A model generated the notes under the pieces. It was not told the DNA's origin. It made no database searches and saw only the letters and a program-made list of their open reading frames with translations. 64,000 nucleotides of DNA. Origin: an uncultured Rikenellaceae bacterium (GTDB taxonomy: Bacteria > Bacteroidota > Bacteroidia > Bacteroidales > Rikenellaceae). The DNA lies in NCBI GenBank assembly GCA_944321925.1, contig CALUND010000006.1, forward strand, positions 1-64,000. The letters run 5' to 3'. The position numbers were made by a program, and so were the translations under genes. Shown here piece by piece: positions 1 to 8,694 of this stretch. Each line of letters opens with the position of its first letter. Position 1 is the first letter of the stretch.

Positions 1-302
1 ACGAAATCCCCATTCCACCCGAACGCAAAGGTATGGATCGAGGGGATAAGCTGCAAGGCTATACAAAGCGTCCTCACGGGTCGGCCTTGCAGTTTATCCC
101 TCCGATCCCATGGGCTGGTCGCTAACGATTGGAATGGGGCAAAGTGCGGAATGGTGGTGGCGGTCGTTACAACCGCCGGGAAAAATGGAAAGGTCGTCGC
201 ACAGAAGAAAGAGTCAAGCCAATATTCTATATAATCTTATGTATAGCAAAATTCATACATAACACCGAATAAACACTGTATTGTAATATATTCTCGGACT
301 AA
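1..302. other. Non-coding left edge of the window
   Basis: This is the stretch downstream of the minus-strand operon that ends at 303. Apart from the hairpin at 8-139 and the small one at about 159-177, it holds no supported gene. A short open frame from 126 to about 280 is rich in Arg and Gly and could be the tail of a lost gene, but it has no start and no recognisable motif. Confidence 0.4.
8..139. repeat. Long imperfect hairpin at the edge of the AT-rich block
   Basis: A 25-nt arm at 35-59 pairs with 84-108 with only a few mismatches. An outer 9-nt arm (CCCCATTCC, 8-16) pairs exactly with 131-139. The loop is 60-83. A smaller hairpin (GGCGGT/ACCGCC) follows near 159-177. No frame through 1-302 is convincingly coding. 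A hairpin this long, GC-rich and next to AT-rich foreign-looking DNA, could be part of a mobile-element end, a transfer origin or a structured RNA. The sequence alone does not decide which. Confidence 0.5.
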
Positions 303-1352
303 CTATAGCTCTTCTTTGAAAAATAGCTGGTAGTAATACATTCCTGTTGTCTCATCGTAGCCTTTTTTTATATATTGATTATTACCGTGGACATAAATAT
401 GAAAATTTTTGTCCAGCTTTATCACACTTTTTAGAATGCGAGCCTGTTTTTTTACTGCAACATCTGAAATTGTAAAGCTATCTGCAATCTCAATATCGCG
501 ATTTCGCTGGTATTCTCCTCGGAATTTATTAAAACTATCTATGACTTCAGGTTGTTCAATTACCTCGTGAGCAAACTCATCTATATCAAATGTGTCTTTC
601 TCTTTGAAAAACCTGACGGATTTATTCATTAACTCCGCTTGATCAGCTTTTGAAACCTCAAATTGTCGGGGTAACTCTTTTGTTACAAAATTTTTACACA
701 TAGATAGTAGATTCTGAGTATTATAATACTCATTTCGACGTTGGCGAACATGAAGAAAATCATCTATCCAGTAATGAGCTTCAGTTCCTTTGTTTGTGTT
801 ATCAACAATTGCAACTATATAGCCATTTTCTTTGTCTGTATTGAAAATCATGCATCCCTTGTCGAGTTTATTGATATTAACTCCTTGCAGGCTCTCTATC
901 TCGAAACCTCTTTCTGAAGGATAAACTTTCAGAAAAGTATCTTTGTTTTCAGATTTGAATAAGCCAATAGCATCCACATACTCTCCATTGATAATACAAT
1001 TTTCAAAATATACGACATAAAACTCGCCACCTTTTATTCGAGGGTGTGAACTTTTTTCAAATAAGTGCTTTGCAATATCAACCGAGTTAGATAGAAATAA
1101 ATCCGGTGAGTCAAAAATATTAGATACAAAGCCATACACCTCATTATATCGTAAGTCACTATCATGAGAGAAGCTAAATAATTCGTCAGACTTAAACTGA
1201 CAAGAGAAATAAGTTAGCAATAATTCCTCAATGTCTGTATCTACTACAAGAGGATGTTTTGATAATACCAAACTTTCGTCATTGGTTTTGTTCCCAACAA
1301 TGTGAATGACAATCTTGTTAATGTTCCCGATACTATAATTTAGGCTTTGCAT
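303..1352 (-). CDS. Nucleoid-associated protein, NdpA/YejK-like
   Basis: This 349-residue protein resembles the 37-kDa nucleoid-associated family (NdpA/YejK, PF04245). The N-terminal half is mixed alpha/beta. A central YFENCII-type strand, a QRRNEYYNTQNLL segment (about residues 205-218) and a C-terminal segment reading KLDKNFHIYVHG are typical of the family as I recall it. Known members associate with the bacterial nucleoid and their biochemical role is unclear. The start overlaps the end of the upstream membrane-protein gene by 20 bp, so the two are probably translationally coupled. It is the last gene of a three-gene AT-rich operon whose other members look like the RexA/RexB exclusion pair. 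Its presence there suggests a DNA-binding role in a defence module, which is inference. Confidence 0.65.
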   Translation of the reverse strand: MQSLNYSIGNINKIVIHIVGNKTNDESLVLSKHPLVVDTDIEELLLTYFSCQFKSDELFSFSHDSDLRYNEVYGFVSNIFDSPDLFLSNSVDIAKHLFEKSSHPRIKGGEFYVVYFENCIINGEYVDAIGLFKSENKDTFLKVYPSERGFEIESLQGVNINKLDKGCMIFNTDKENGYIVAIVDNTNKGTEAHYWIDDFLHVRQRRNEYYNTQNLLSMCKNFVTKELPRQFEVSKADQAELMNKSVRFFKEKDTFDIDEFAHEVIEQPEVIDSFNKFRGEYQRNRDIEIADSFTISDVAVKKQARILKSVIKLDKNFHIYVHGNNQYIKKGYDETTGMYYYQLFFKEEL

Positions 1353-1851
1353 CTTCTTTCTTTGTTATTATGAAATAAAAATCAAGCATTGTACGCATTA
1401 GTAAAAGTATAACATATATAGTTATTGCAAGGTTACAAGAAAACCAAATCTTACTTGAGAGTGCTTTAATGTCGATGAAAATGGGATATATGAAATTTCC
1501 TATTAATAATAACGCTTGTAATATAACAACATATGCTAATCCAATAACAACACTTTCAAATAGACTAATCGTTTTCCCAAACAATACTTTTCCATAATTT
1601 TCTTTTTTTGCCTCTCTGATATTACGATTATCTAAGGATAGCAGAATCGTCAATATGGATATTGAAAAACCAATTAAAACGCCCAATAAAGAAAGAATAT
1701 TATTATGAAAATTGATCGAATGAGCTAAATATAGCGAATCATTAGAACAAAAATAAACAATTCCTCCAAGCAACAGTGCAATGCAAAAATGCGTTATAAA
1801 TCGACCTTTGTTAATCCAGAAATATTCAAATAAAACAAGTAAATATTCCAT
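1333..1851 (-). CDS. Four-helix membrane protein, RexB-like
   Basis: This 172-residue protein has four hydrophobic segments (about residues 18-36, 50-70, 95-120 and 133-155) and a charged loop after helix 2. The stretch LLGVLIGFSISILTILL followed by an Arg/Lys-rich loop ending in ENYG resembles the middle of phage lambda RexB, a 144-residue four-helix protein, as I remember it. RexB is the membrane effector of the lambda RexAB exclusion system, and KwaA of Kiwa is a comparable small membrane partner. The start lies 2 nt after the stop of the RexA-like gene and the end overlaps the next gene by 20 bp. The gene is AT-rich and its codon use differs from the core genes nearby. The RexB link is by eye and unverified. 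Confidence 0.55.
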   Translation of the reverse strand: MEYLLVLFEYFWINKGRFITHFCIALLLGGIVYFCSNDSLYLAHSINFHNNILSLLGVLIGFSISILTILLSLDNRNIREAKKENYGKVLFGKTISLFESVVIGLAYVVILQALLLIGNFIYPIFIDIKALSSKIWFSCNLAITIYVILLLMRTMLDFYFIITKKEDAKPKL

Positions 1852-1853
1852 CT

Positions 1854-2765
1854 CTAATAGGAATTAGCGATCTCTTTTAATCCTGAAAATAATTGAATAG
1901 AATTCACTTCGCCAGACTCAGGATTAAGATCGACCGTTACAAATTCAGCTTTACACAGTAGGGCTGTATCTAATAATATTTCATTATTATTAGGGTCAAT
2001 ACCTCGTATTCTCACCCTTGATATTGGGCTATTTTTTTGCTGTAGTTTATTATAGAGATCAATGGCGACCTCGGTAATACTATCTTTGGTAGAAGCTTTA
2101 GCCGTAAGTATTAAGTCCTGCTTTAATGATACTGTTTTGTTAGAAAAATTAAGAGCCTGACTCCCTAGTAATTGCTTGTCAAAATAGACTTCAGCCAATG
2201 ATGTTCTTGTTAAAATTTCCAATTCTGTTAGAAAATTATTTTTGAGTATCTCTAGATGATGCAAAGAGAATCGCTTTGTGAGTTTTTTTGATTTCAGGTA
2301 TTTTGAGCAGAAGTCCGAGATATAATTAACTAAATTCTGAATGTTAATTCCATAAAAATTACGCTCAAGAAAAACATACACTTCTTTTACGGTTCGATCA
2401 ATCTTAATCAGAAAATGAGTTTTTTCAATATCTCCTTCGGTTATTTCTTTGGGATTTTTACGTTCAATGCCTGTTTTCTTGTTTATTAAATCTGGTCTAA
2501 ATTCGTTTCTCGCGCTTTTAAATATCCCTGTATAAATAACAAGACTATTATTTATAACCTCTTTAGAGATAAATTCGAGATAGCAAAACTTATTGCCTTT
2601 TAAATCATAGAATTTAGAAGTTCTACTCAGTTTTTTAATATAATCTAAGACTTCAGCTACCTCATAAAATGGTTCTTCAGCAGGGATTTCATCATCACTT
2701 TTCTTTTTCCAAGGTTTCTTTAAAATAGTATGAAAAGTAACTTTTACGTTTTTTTGCTTTTTCAT
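1854..2765 (-). CDS. RexA-like sensor/DNA-binding protein (candidate)
   Basis: About 303 residues, with no signal peptide or membrane segment. I chose the ATG at 2765 (MKKQKNVK) over a TTG at 2777. The layout follows lambda RexA as I recall it: an N-terminal alpha/beta part, a central region that crosses to a charged helix, then a C-terminal part in which the hydrophobic and charged positions of DLILTAKASTKD, ITEVAIDLY and ISRVRIRG line up with the RexA segment around KRDIKKVAKDI. DUF4747 and KwaB-type proteins are alternatives with similar architecture. It is the first gene of the operon and is followed 2 nt later by the RexB-like gene, the same order as in lambda. Function is inferred from this pairing, not shown. 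Confidence 0.45.
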   Translation of the reverse strand: MKKQKNVKVTFHTILKKPWKKKSDDEIPAEEPFYEVAEVLDYIKKLSRTSKFYDLKGNKFCYLEFISKEVINNSLVIYTGIFKSARNEFRPDLINKKTGIERKNPKEITEGDIEKTHFLIKIDRTVKEVYVFLERNFYGINIQNLVNYISDFCSKYLKSKKLTKRFSLHHLEILKNNFLTELEILTRTSLAEVYFDKQLLGSQALNFSNKTVSLKQDLILTAKASTKDSITEVAIDLYNKLQQKNSPISRVRIRGIDPNNNEILLDTALLCKAEFVTVDLNPESGEVNSIQLFSGLKEIANSY

Positions 2766-2780
2766 AACAAATAACAATTT

Positions 2781-2794
2781 GTTAAATGTTTAAC
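2781..2794. promoter_or_regulatory. Palindrome upstream of the RexA-like gene
   Basis: GTTAAATGTTTAAC is a 6+6 inverted repeat with a 2-nt centre, 15 nt upstream of the start codon at 2765. Its position fits an operator or leader structure for the operon. The surrounding DNA is very AT-rich, so chance is possible. Confidence 0.25.
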
Positions 2795-2947
2795 ATTGCT
2801 TTTTAATTATAACATTACGAAAATAATTGATGCACTCCCCATTCATACAAATAACAACTTTCCCAAAAGTAAAAAATATCTATCAACATTACAGTAATTT
2901 ACATCATAAAATTTGTCTATTTGCAATCTTTTAATAACTTTACATTA

Positions 2948-3061
2948 GTTATTTGAAGTTATGAACTTAAACGCAAGCAACAGAAAATAGAACCGTTGCC
3001 TTTTCGTTACCTCTCCTTCAATAAAAAATGCAACAGCCCAATCCCTCAGACTGTTGCATCG
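2948..3061 (-). repeat. Inverted-repeat copy A (terminator plus about 80 nt)
   Basis: This stretch aligns, in reverse orientation, with 10076-10191 at roughly 75-80% identity by eye. Shared blocks include ATTTGAAGTTATGAA, CCGTTGCCTTTTC and the GATGCAACAG terminator stem. Both copies sit directly after a core gene (gcvT here, gdhA there), and both are followed outward by AT-rich DNA. Confidence 0.75.
3027..3061 (-). terminator. Terminator of gcvT
   Basis: On the minus strand GATGCAACAG pairs with CTGTTGCAT, followed by a T-rich run. It lies about 55 nt beyond the gcvT stop codon and forms one end of repeat copy A. Confidence 0.8.
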
Positions 3062-3116
3062 TTTTAAGAGCACTCCATAACAGGGCAGCCCTCTTTTATT
3101 CACCAATCACATTCCG

Positions 3117-4220
3117 CTATACGAACGGATATTTGACTACTTTGGCCTTCACCAATTTTCCACGGATCACCACGGCGATCTCGGTATCGGGTTTCGAGAA
3201 GGGAGTCTTCACATAACCCAATCCGATACCCTCCTTGAGCATGGGCGACATGGTTCCGGAGGTCACCGTACCGATGACATTCCCCTCCGGATCGGCCAGT
3301 TCGTAACCGTGACGCGGAACACCCCGTTCCGTCATACGGAATCCGACCAGTTTCCGCTCCACGCCTTCGGCCTTCTGCCGTTCGAGAAATGCCCGATCGA
3401 TGAAATCCTTGCCTTCCACGAATTTCGTAATCCATCCGAGACCGGCCTCAAGCGGCGAGGTCCCATCGTCGATGTCATTGCCATAGAGGCAGAATCCCTT
3501 CTCGAGACGAAGCGTATCGCGGGCTCCGAGACCGATATTCTTCAATCCGTACTCTTCGCCGGCCTTCCACAGCGCTTCCCACAACCGATCGGCATCTTCG
3601 TTGGCCACATAGATCTCGCAGCCACCCGAACCGGTATAACCGGTAGCCGAAAGAATGGCATCGCGAATGCCAGCCACCTCGGTCTTCATAAACGTATAGT
3701 AGGGCATCTCCTCCACGGGAACCGTACAGAGCTTCTGCACGATCTTCATTGCGAGCGGTCCCTGCACGGCAAGCTGACAAATCTCGTCCGACGCATTGTA
3801 AAGCTCCTTGCCGTGGCCCGTTCCCATACCGAACTTGGCACCCTCGGCACAGATATGGTTCCAGTCCTTCTCAATGTTGGCTGCATTGACCACGAGCAGA
3901 TAGGTCTGTTCATCGATCCGGTAGACGAGAATGTCGTCTACAATACCGCCTCGGCCGTTCGGCATGCAGGAGTATTGCGCCTTGCCGTCGAACAGGGCTG
4001 CGACATTGTTCGAAGTGATGTGCTGCAGGAAGGGAAGGGCCTTGGGACCTTTGACCCAAATTTCGCCCATGTGGCTGACATCGAATACACCCGCACCGTT
4101 GCGGACGGTCATGTGCTCGTCATTGATTCCGGAGAACTCGATCGGCATGTTGTAACCGGCGAACTCCGCCATTTTGGCGCCATTAGCGATGTGGTACTTT
4201 GTAAAAGGTGTTGTTTTCAT
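3117..4220 (-). CDS. gcvT: Glycine cleavage system T protein (aminomethyltransferase)
   Basis: A 367-residue cytoplasmic enzyme of the usual length for GcvT. It transfers the methylene group from the H-protein-bound aminomethyl intermediate to tetrahydrofolate and releases ammonia. Recognisable family features are the N-terminal [11 protein letters not shown] segment (about residues 44-54), [10 protein letters not shown] (about 91-100), the folate-binding [12 protein letters not shown] region (about 193-204) and a C-terminal barrel with GVPRHGYE and TVTSGTMSP. No gcvH or gcvP lies next to it, so the genes of the complex are dispersed. It is a single-gene unit with its own terminator, which is also one copy of a dispersed inverted repeat. 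Confidence 0.95.
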   Translation of the reverse strand: MKTTPFTKYHIANGAKMAEFAGYNMPIEFSGINDEHMTVRNGAGVFDVSHMGEIWVKGPKALPFLQHITSNNVAALFDGKAQYSCMPNGRGGIVDDILVYRIDEQTYLLVVNAANIEKDWNHICAEGAKFGMGTGHGKELYNASDEICQLAVQGPLAMKIVQKLCTVPVEEMPYYTFMKTEVAGIRDAILSATGYTGSGGCEIYVANEDADRLWEALWKAGEEYGLKNIGLGARDTLRLEKGFCLYGNDIDDGTSPLEAGLGWITKFVEGKDFIDRAFLERQKAEGVERKLVGFRMTERGVPRHGYELADPEGNVIGTVTSGTMSPMLKEGIGLGYVKTPFSKPDTEIAVVIRGKLVKAKVVKYPFV

Positions 4221-4343
4221 CTCTTTCTTTTATAGTGTTTCAGGTTGATTGCCATCACACACGCTGCACCCCCTTTACAAGAGGGAATTGCGGGTGTCGA
4301 AAAAAATCACAAGGATCTCATGATCCGACGGAAACAAGGGAGG

Positions 4344-5543
4344 CTATGCATCGTTCCGTTTGACGCCCATCCGCGGACAACGATGGAACTCTTTGGTCCG
4401 ATCGAACAGATAGCGATAGGTGGTGTGCATCTTATGCTTGGTTGCACAGACGTAATTCTCCACCATTCGCATCATGACGGGATTGAAATCGCCGATCCAG
4501 GCCAGTTCGAGGCTCCGATAGGGGATTTTCCCCAATGCGACCTGTTTTTCGAACTCCCGAATAATACCGGCTTCGATACCCTTGCCGTGAAGCTCGGGAG
4601 TCACACCGAAAATGATTCCGAAAATACGATCGGCCTTGTGCGTGAACTTCAGCATAGCCAGCAAACGGAGCTTGTTGATCAGCCCGAAGCGACCATTGAA
4701 CCGTCCGATCACCCGATTCAGGTCGGGCACCATGATAAAAAATCCGATCGGTTCGTCGTTGAAATAGGCAAAATAGATAAGCCGTTCGTCGATAATCGGC
4801 TTCAGGCTCTTCATCAGCTTCTGGGCATGCTCCCGGTCGAAAGGTTTCACGCCCGAGAACTGTGCCCATGCCTTGTTGTAGATCATCCGGAAATCTTCGG
4901 CCACCTGCTCCAGGTTACGAATATCGATGTGGGAGAAGCGATATCCCGGCGTCTCCTCGAGTCGCTTCACCCGCTGATAGACCGACTCCGAAAGCTCTCC
5001 CGTAGCGAGCCGTTTCAGGTAGGTGTGCTGGTTGAAATAGTTGCAAAACCCGTAATTCTCGAACAACTCCTTGTAATAGGGTGGATTGTAGGGATTCTGA
5101 TAAAGCGGCTGGAACTCGAAGCCGGAGACCAGCAGCCCCCACCAGGAATCGCGATCGCCGAAATTGATCGGTCCGTCCATCGCCTCCATACCTTTCGACG
5201 CGAGCCACTCGCGCGATGCATCGAAAAGCAGATTGGCCAACTGTTGATCGTTCTCCGCCTCGAAAAAACCGCAACCACCCGTGGGCTGCTCCTCGAGTGA
5301 AGCCTGCTCCCGGTTATAGAAAGCGGCTATGCGCCCCCGCACAACGCCGTTCTCATCGCGTGCAATCCACCGGATGGCCTCGCCATCGACGAACTTCTCA
5401 TTGGTTTTGGGATCGAACACGGCCTCTATGTCGCAATCGAGCGGACAAACCCAGTTTCGGCTGTCCCGATAGAGTCGTTTGGGCAGATCGAGGAATTCCC
5501 TCACTTGCGTCGGAGTGGTAACCTCTTCGAGCGTATATTGCAT
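4344..5543 (-). CDS. GNAT-fold protein of unknown substrate
   Basis: About 399 residues. I chose the ATG at 5543 (MQYTLEEV) because a longer frame has no plausible leader and the -7 promoter element lies just upstream. The N-terminal third contains WVCPLDCDIEAVF and a GPINFGDRDSWWGLLV block (about residues 125-140). The C-terminal part has GNAT-like acetyl-CoA site features (GFFIMVPDLN, then GVTPELHGKGIEAGII about residues 312-327). It resembles a large Bacteroidetes family distantly related to E. coli YghO. The substrate is unknown. It is divergently transcribed from the PEP synthase-like gene, and the two promoters share the 60-nt gap around 5575-5603. Confidence 0.7.
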   Translation of the reverse strand: MQYTLEEVTTPTQVREFLDLPKRLYRDSRNWVCPLDCDIEAVFDPKTNEKFVDGEAIRWIARDENGVVRGRIAAFYNREQASLEEQPTGGCGFFEAENDQQLANLLFDASREWLASKGMEAMDGPINFGDRDSWWGLLVSGFEFQPLYQNPYNPPYYKELFENYGFCNYFNQHTYLKRLATGELSESVYQRVKRLEETPGYRFSHIDIRNLEQVAEDFRMIYNKAWAQFSGVKPFDREHAQKLMKSLKPIIDERLIYFAYFNDEPIGFFIMVPDLNRVIGRFNGRFGLINKLRLLAMLKFTHKADRIFGIIFGVTPELHGKGIEAGIIREFEKQVALGKIPYRSLELAWIGDFNPVMMRMVENYVCATKHKMHTTYRYLFDRTKEFHRCPRMGVKRNDA

Positions 5544-5574
5544 AAAGATGTCTGTTTTGATTTTAGCAATGGAA

Positions 5575-5603
5575 CAAAGATACAAACTTTTTTCCTACAT
5601 TTG
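5575..5603. promoter_or_regulatory. Divergent -7 elements
   Basis: Minus-strand TATCTTTG (CAAAGATA at 5575-5582) serves the GNAT-like gene. Plus-strand TACATTTG (5596-5603) serves the PEP synthase-like gene. Both match the Bacteroidetes -7 consensus TAnnTTTG. The -33 elements are not obvious. Confidence 0.6.
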
Positions 5604-5642
5604 TTCGTTTTGAACACCCTATTTAATCGAATTCCGACATAC

Positions 5643-8612
5643 ATGGAACAGACGAAAGAGGAAAGATCGCCCTTCTCGGCCATCGACTACCACCATCTGA
5701 TGCAACGACGTATCCGCAAGATCCTGCTCATCTGCAGCAGCTACGACGGATTCATCCTCGAAGAGGACGGACGCATAGAGACCCGCATCATCCAGGAATA
5801 CATCGACCTCAACCTGAGCAATCCGCCCTCTTTCAAACGGGTAAGCTCCACCGTGGAGGCGCTCGAAACGCTCGAAAAAGAGAGCGGATTCGACCTCGTC
5901 ATCTCCATGTACAACGTGGGGCAACTCGACGTGTTCAGCTTTGCGAAGATCGCAAAAAACAAATATCCGCACATTCCTGTCGTATTGCTGGCCAACTTCT
6001 CGAAAGACATCGCCAAACGGCTCGAATCCCAGGACCGATCGGGAATCGACTACATTTTCTACTGGCACGGCAATGCCGACCTGATCATCGCCATCACCAA
6101 GACGATCGAGGACCGCATGAATGCCGACACGGATATCCTCGGTGTCGGCGTACAGTCGATCCTGCTGGTCGAGGACTCGATCCGCTACTACTCGACCTAC
6201 CTGCCGGCCATCTACAAACTGGTCCTGCAACAGAATTCCGAATTCCTCAAGGACGCCCTCAACGAGCAGCAACAGATCCTGCGCAAACGGGCCCGCCCGA
6301 AGATCCTACTGGCCACGAATTATACGGAAGCCGTTGCCCTCTACGAAAAGTACAAGGAGAACATGCTCGGCGTGATCTCCGACGTGGGTTTCGTCATCAA
6401 CAAGTTCGACAAAAGCGAGGATGAGAAACTCGACGCAGGAATCGACCTCTGCCGCCTGATCCGACGCGACAATCCCCACATGCCCTTCCTGTTTCAATCC
6501 TCCCAGGAGAGCATGCGTGCCGTGGCGAATCAGTTGAACGTCGGCTTCCTGCTGAAATATTCCAAAACGTTGCTGCTCGACCTCTCGGAATACATCTCCG
6601 AAGAGTTCGTTTTCGGCGACTTCGTCTTCAAGGATCTCCGCACGGGGGCCGTACTCTGCAAGGCGCGCGACCTGAGAGAGATGCAACAATGCATCTCGGA
6701 GGTTCCCGACGACGTGCTGCTCTACCACGCCTCCCGGAACCGCATCTCCAAATGGATGTTCTCTCGCGGTCTGTTCCCCATAGCTAACGACCTGCGTGCG
6801 GCTACGAGCTCCGACTTCTCCGATGTTCCCGCCATCCGAAGCTACATCGTGAACACCATCAACGAATATCGCCTTCAGGCAGGACAGGGAATCGTAGCGA
6901 AGTTCGATGCCGAATCGTACGACGACACCCTCTGGTTCGCACGCATCGGCGACGGTTCGCTCGGCGGCAAAGCCCGCGGACTGGCCTTTGCCAACAGCAT
7001 GCTGCGGAAATACAAACTCTACGACAAATACCCCGGAGTCCGGGTAACGATCCCGCGCACGGTGGTGATCGCAACCGACTATTTCGACCAGTTCATCAAA
7101 ATCAACGGACTGCAATACGTGATCAATTCCGACATCACGGACGAAGATGTGCTTTCGGAATTCGTCTCGTCGAGCCTGCCCGACAAATTGATCCAGGAGC
7201 TGCGTACCTACATCCGCTACGCCCGCGGACCGCTCGCCGTACGGTCGAGTTCGAAACTCGAAGACTCCTATTACCAACCCTTCGCCGGCATCTACTCCAC
7301 CTACATGATCCCGCTCACCGACAACGAGGATCAGATGCTCCGTCTGCTCGGCAAAGCGATCAAAAGCGTCTATGCCTCGGTCTACTTCGCCGCCAGCCGT
7401 GCCTACATCGCCACCACACAGAACCTGCTGAGCGAGGAGAAGATGGCGGTCGTCATCCAGGAGGTGTGCGGTTCGGAAGACAACGGCTACTTTTTCCCCA
7501 CCATATCCGGAACGGCCAGTTCGCTCAATTTCTACCCCCTGGGCGACGAAAAGCCGGAAGACGGCATCGTAAAAATGGGACTCGGACTCGGCAAACTGGT
7601 CGTCGACGGCGGACAGGTCCTCCGTTTCTCGCCCCGTTATCCGAAGAAGGTGCTCCAGCTCTCCACACCGGAATTGGCTCTGCGCGAAACACAACGCTAC
7701 ATGTACGCCCTGAACCTGAGACCCGAAGCGTTCAAAACCTCGATCGACGACGCCATAAATCTCGAGAAATTCGATATCAATGCCGCGCGGAATTTCCGCA
7801 ACATGGATTACGCCGCCTCCACCTGGGACATGCAAAGCCAGCGAATCTCCGACAGCAACGACGGCGATGGACGAAAAATCATCACCTTCTCCCACATCCT
7901 CAAATACGACACATTCCCGCTTCCGGAAATCGTCTGCGACCTGCTGGAGATGGGTCAGAACGAGATGCGTTGTCCGGTGGAGTTGGAATTCGCCGTCAAC
8001 CTCGATGTGCACTCCGGGCAGCAGAAAATATTCAATTTCCTGCAGATCCGACCGATCATCGAAACGGAAAAGAATCGGACGATCGACTGGAGCGGAGTGG
8101 ACGTTTCGGATGCACTGATCTATGCCGAAAGTGCCCTCGGAGTGGGAGCCATGCCGGGCATTCGCGACATCATCTACGTAAAACTTTCCGATTTCGATCC
8201 CCGCAAAACGGAACAGATCGCCGAAGAGCTATCCCGTTTCAACGCCGAAATGCGTAACGAAAAAACGGGTTACGTCCTGGTAGGCCCCGGCCGTTGGGGA
8301 TCGAGCGATCCATGGCTCGGCATTCCGGTTCGGTGGAACCACATCTCGGAAGCCAAAGTAATCGTGGAATGCGGTCTGGAGAATTTCCGCGTGGAGCCGA
8401 GTCAGGGAACGCACTTTTTTCAAAATCTCACGTCGCTCGGTGTCGGTTACATGACCATCAATCCGTTCATGAACGACGGCACATTCGATATCGAAACGCT
8501 CGATGCCATGCCGGCCTTCCAGGAGGGAACATTCCTGCGACGCGTCCGATTCGACGAACCGCTCTACGTCTTCATCGACGGCCAAAACAACAAAGGAATC
8601 GTAAAAAAATAG
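5643..8612 (+). CDS. Response-regulator-like / PEP synthase ATP-grasp fusion protein
   Basis: About 989 residues from the ATG at 5643. The N-terminal ~380 residues contain two receiver-like folds (KILLICSSYDGF about residue 25, then SILLVEDSIRYYSTY about 170, followed by VISDVGF in a second acidic-pocket position). A pyruvate phosphate dikinase/PEP synthase N-terminal domain follows (SLGGKARGLAFAN about residue 440, RSSSKLEDSYYQPFAGIYST about 535-554, and an IRPI-type end near 800). The phosphohistidine swivel domain and the PEP-binding TIM barrel of true PEP synthase are absent; the C-terminal ~190 residues are of a different kind. It therefore cannot carry out the full PpsA reaction alone. 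The architecture recurs in Bacteroidetes as I recall, with no established function. Confidence 0.7.
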   Translation: MEQTKEERSPFSAIDYHHLMQRRIRKILLICSSYDGFILEEDGRIETRIIQEYIDLNLSNPPSFKRVSSTVEALETLEKESGFDLVISMYNVGQLDVFSFAKIAKNKYPHIPVVLLANFSKDIAKRLESQDRSGIDYIFYWHGNADLIIAITKTIEDRMNADTDILGVGVQSILLVEDSIRYYSTYLPAIYKLVLQQNSEFLKDALNEQQQILRKRARPKILLATNYTEAVALYEKYKENMLGVISDVGFVINKFDKSEDEKLDAGIDLCRLIRRDNPHMPFLFQSSQESMRAVANQLNVGFLLKYSKTLLLDLSEYISEEFVFGDFVFKDLRTGAVLCKARDLREMQQCISEVPDDVLLYHASRNRISKWMFSRGLFPIANDLRAATSSDFSDVPAIRSYIVNTINEYRLQAGQGIVAKFDAESYDDTLWFARIGDGSLGGKARGLAFANSMLRKYKLYDKYPGVRVTIPRTVVIATDYFDQFIKINGLQYVINSDITDEDVLSEFVSSSLPDKLIQELRTYIRYARGPLAVRSSSKLEDSYYQPFAGIYSTYMIPLTDNEDQMLRLLGKAIKSVYASVYFAASRAYIATTQNLLSEEKMAVVIQEVCGSEDNGYFFPTISGTASSLNFYPLGDEKPEDGIVKMGLGLGKLVVDGGQVLRFSPRYPKKVLQLSTPELALRETQRYMYALNLRPEAFKTSIDDAINLEKFDINAARNFRNMDYAASTWDMQSQRISDSNDGDGRKIITFSHILKYDTFPLPEIVCDLLEMGQNEMRCPVELEFAVNLDVHSGQQKIFNFLQIRPIIETEKNRTIDWSGVDVSDALIYAESALGVGAMPGIRDIIYVKLSDFDPRKTEQIAEELSRFNAEMRNEKTGYVLVGPGRWGSSDPWLGIPVRWNHISEAKVIVECGLENFRVEPSQGTHFFQNLTSLGVGYMTINPFMNDGTFDIETLDAMPAFQEGTFLRRVRFDEPLYVFIDGQNNKGIVKK

Positions 8613-8694
8613 GCAAGTCGGATAACAATTTTAAATTTAAATTGCTATCTTTAGCAAAGATTTAAAACCTGACACACCTAAAACAATAACGATT

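Noticed and set aside
6306..8012. Long frame antisense to the PEP synthase-like gene
   Set aside because: No motif, shadow composition, and the plus strand is clearly coding.
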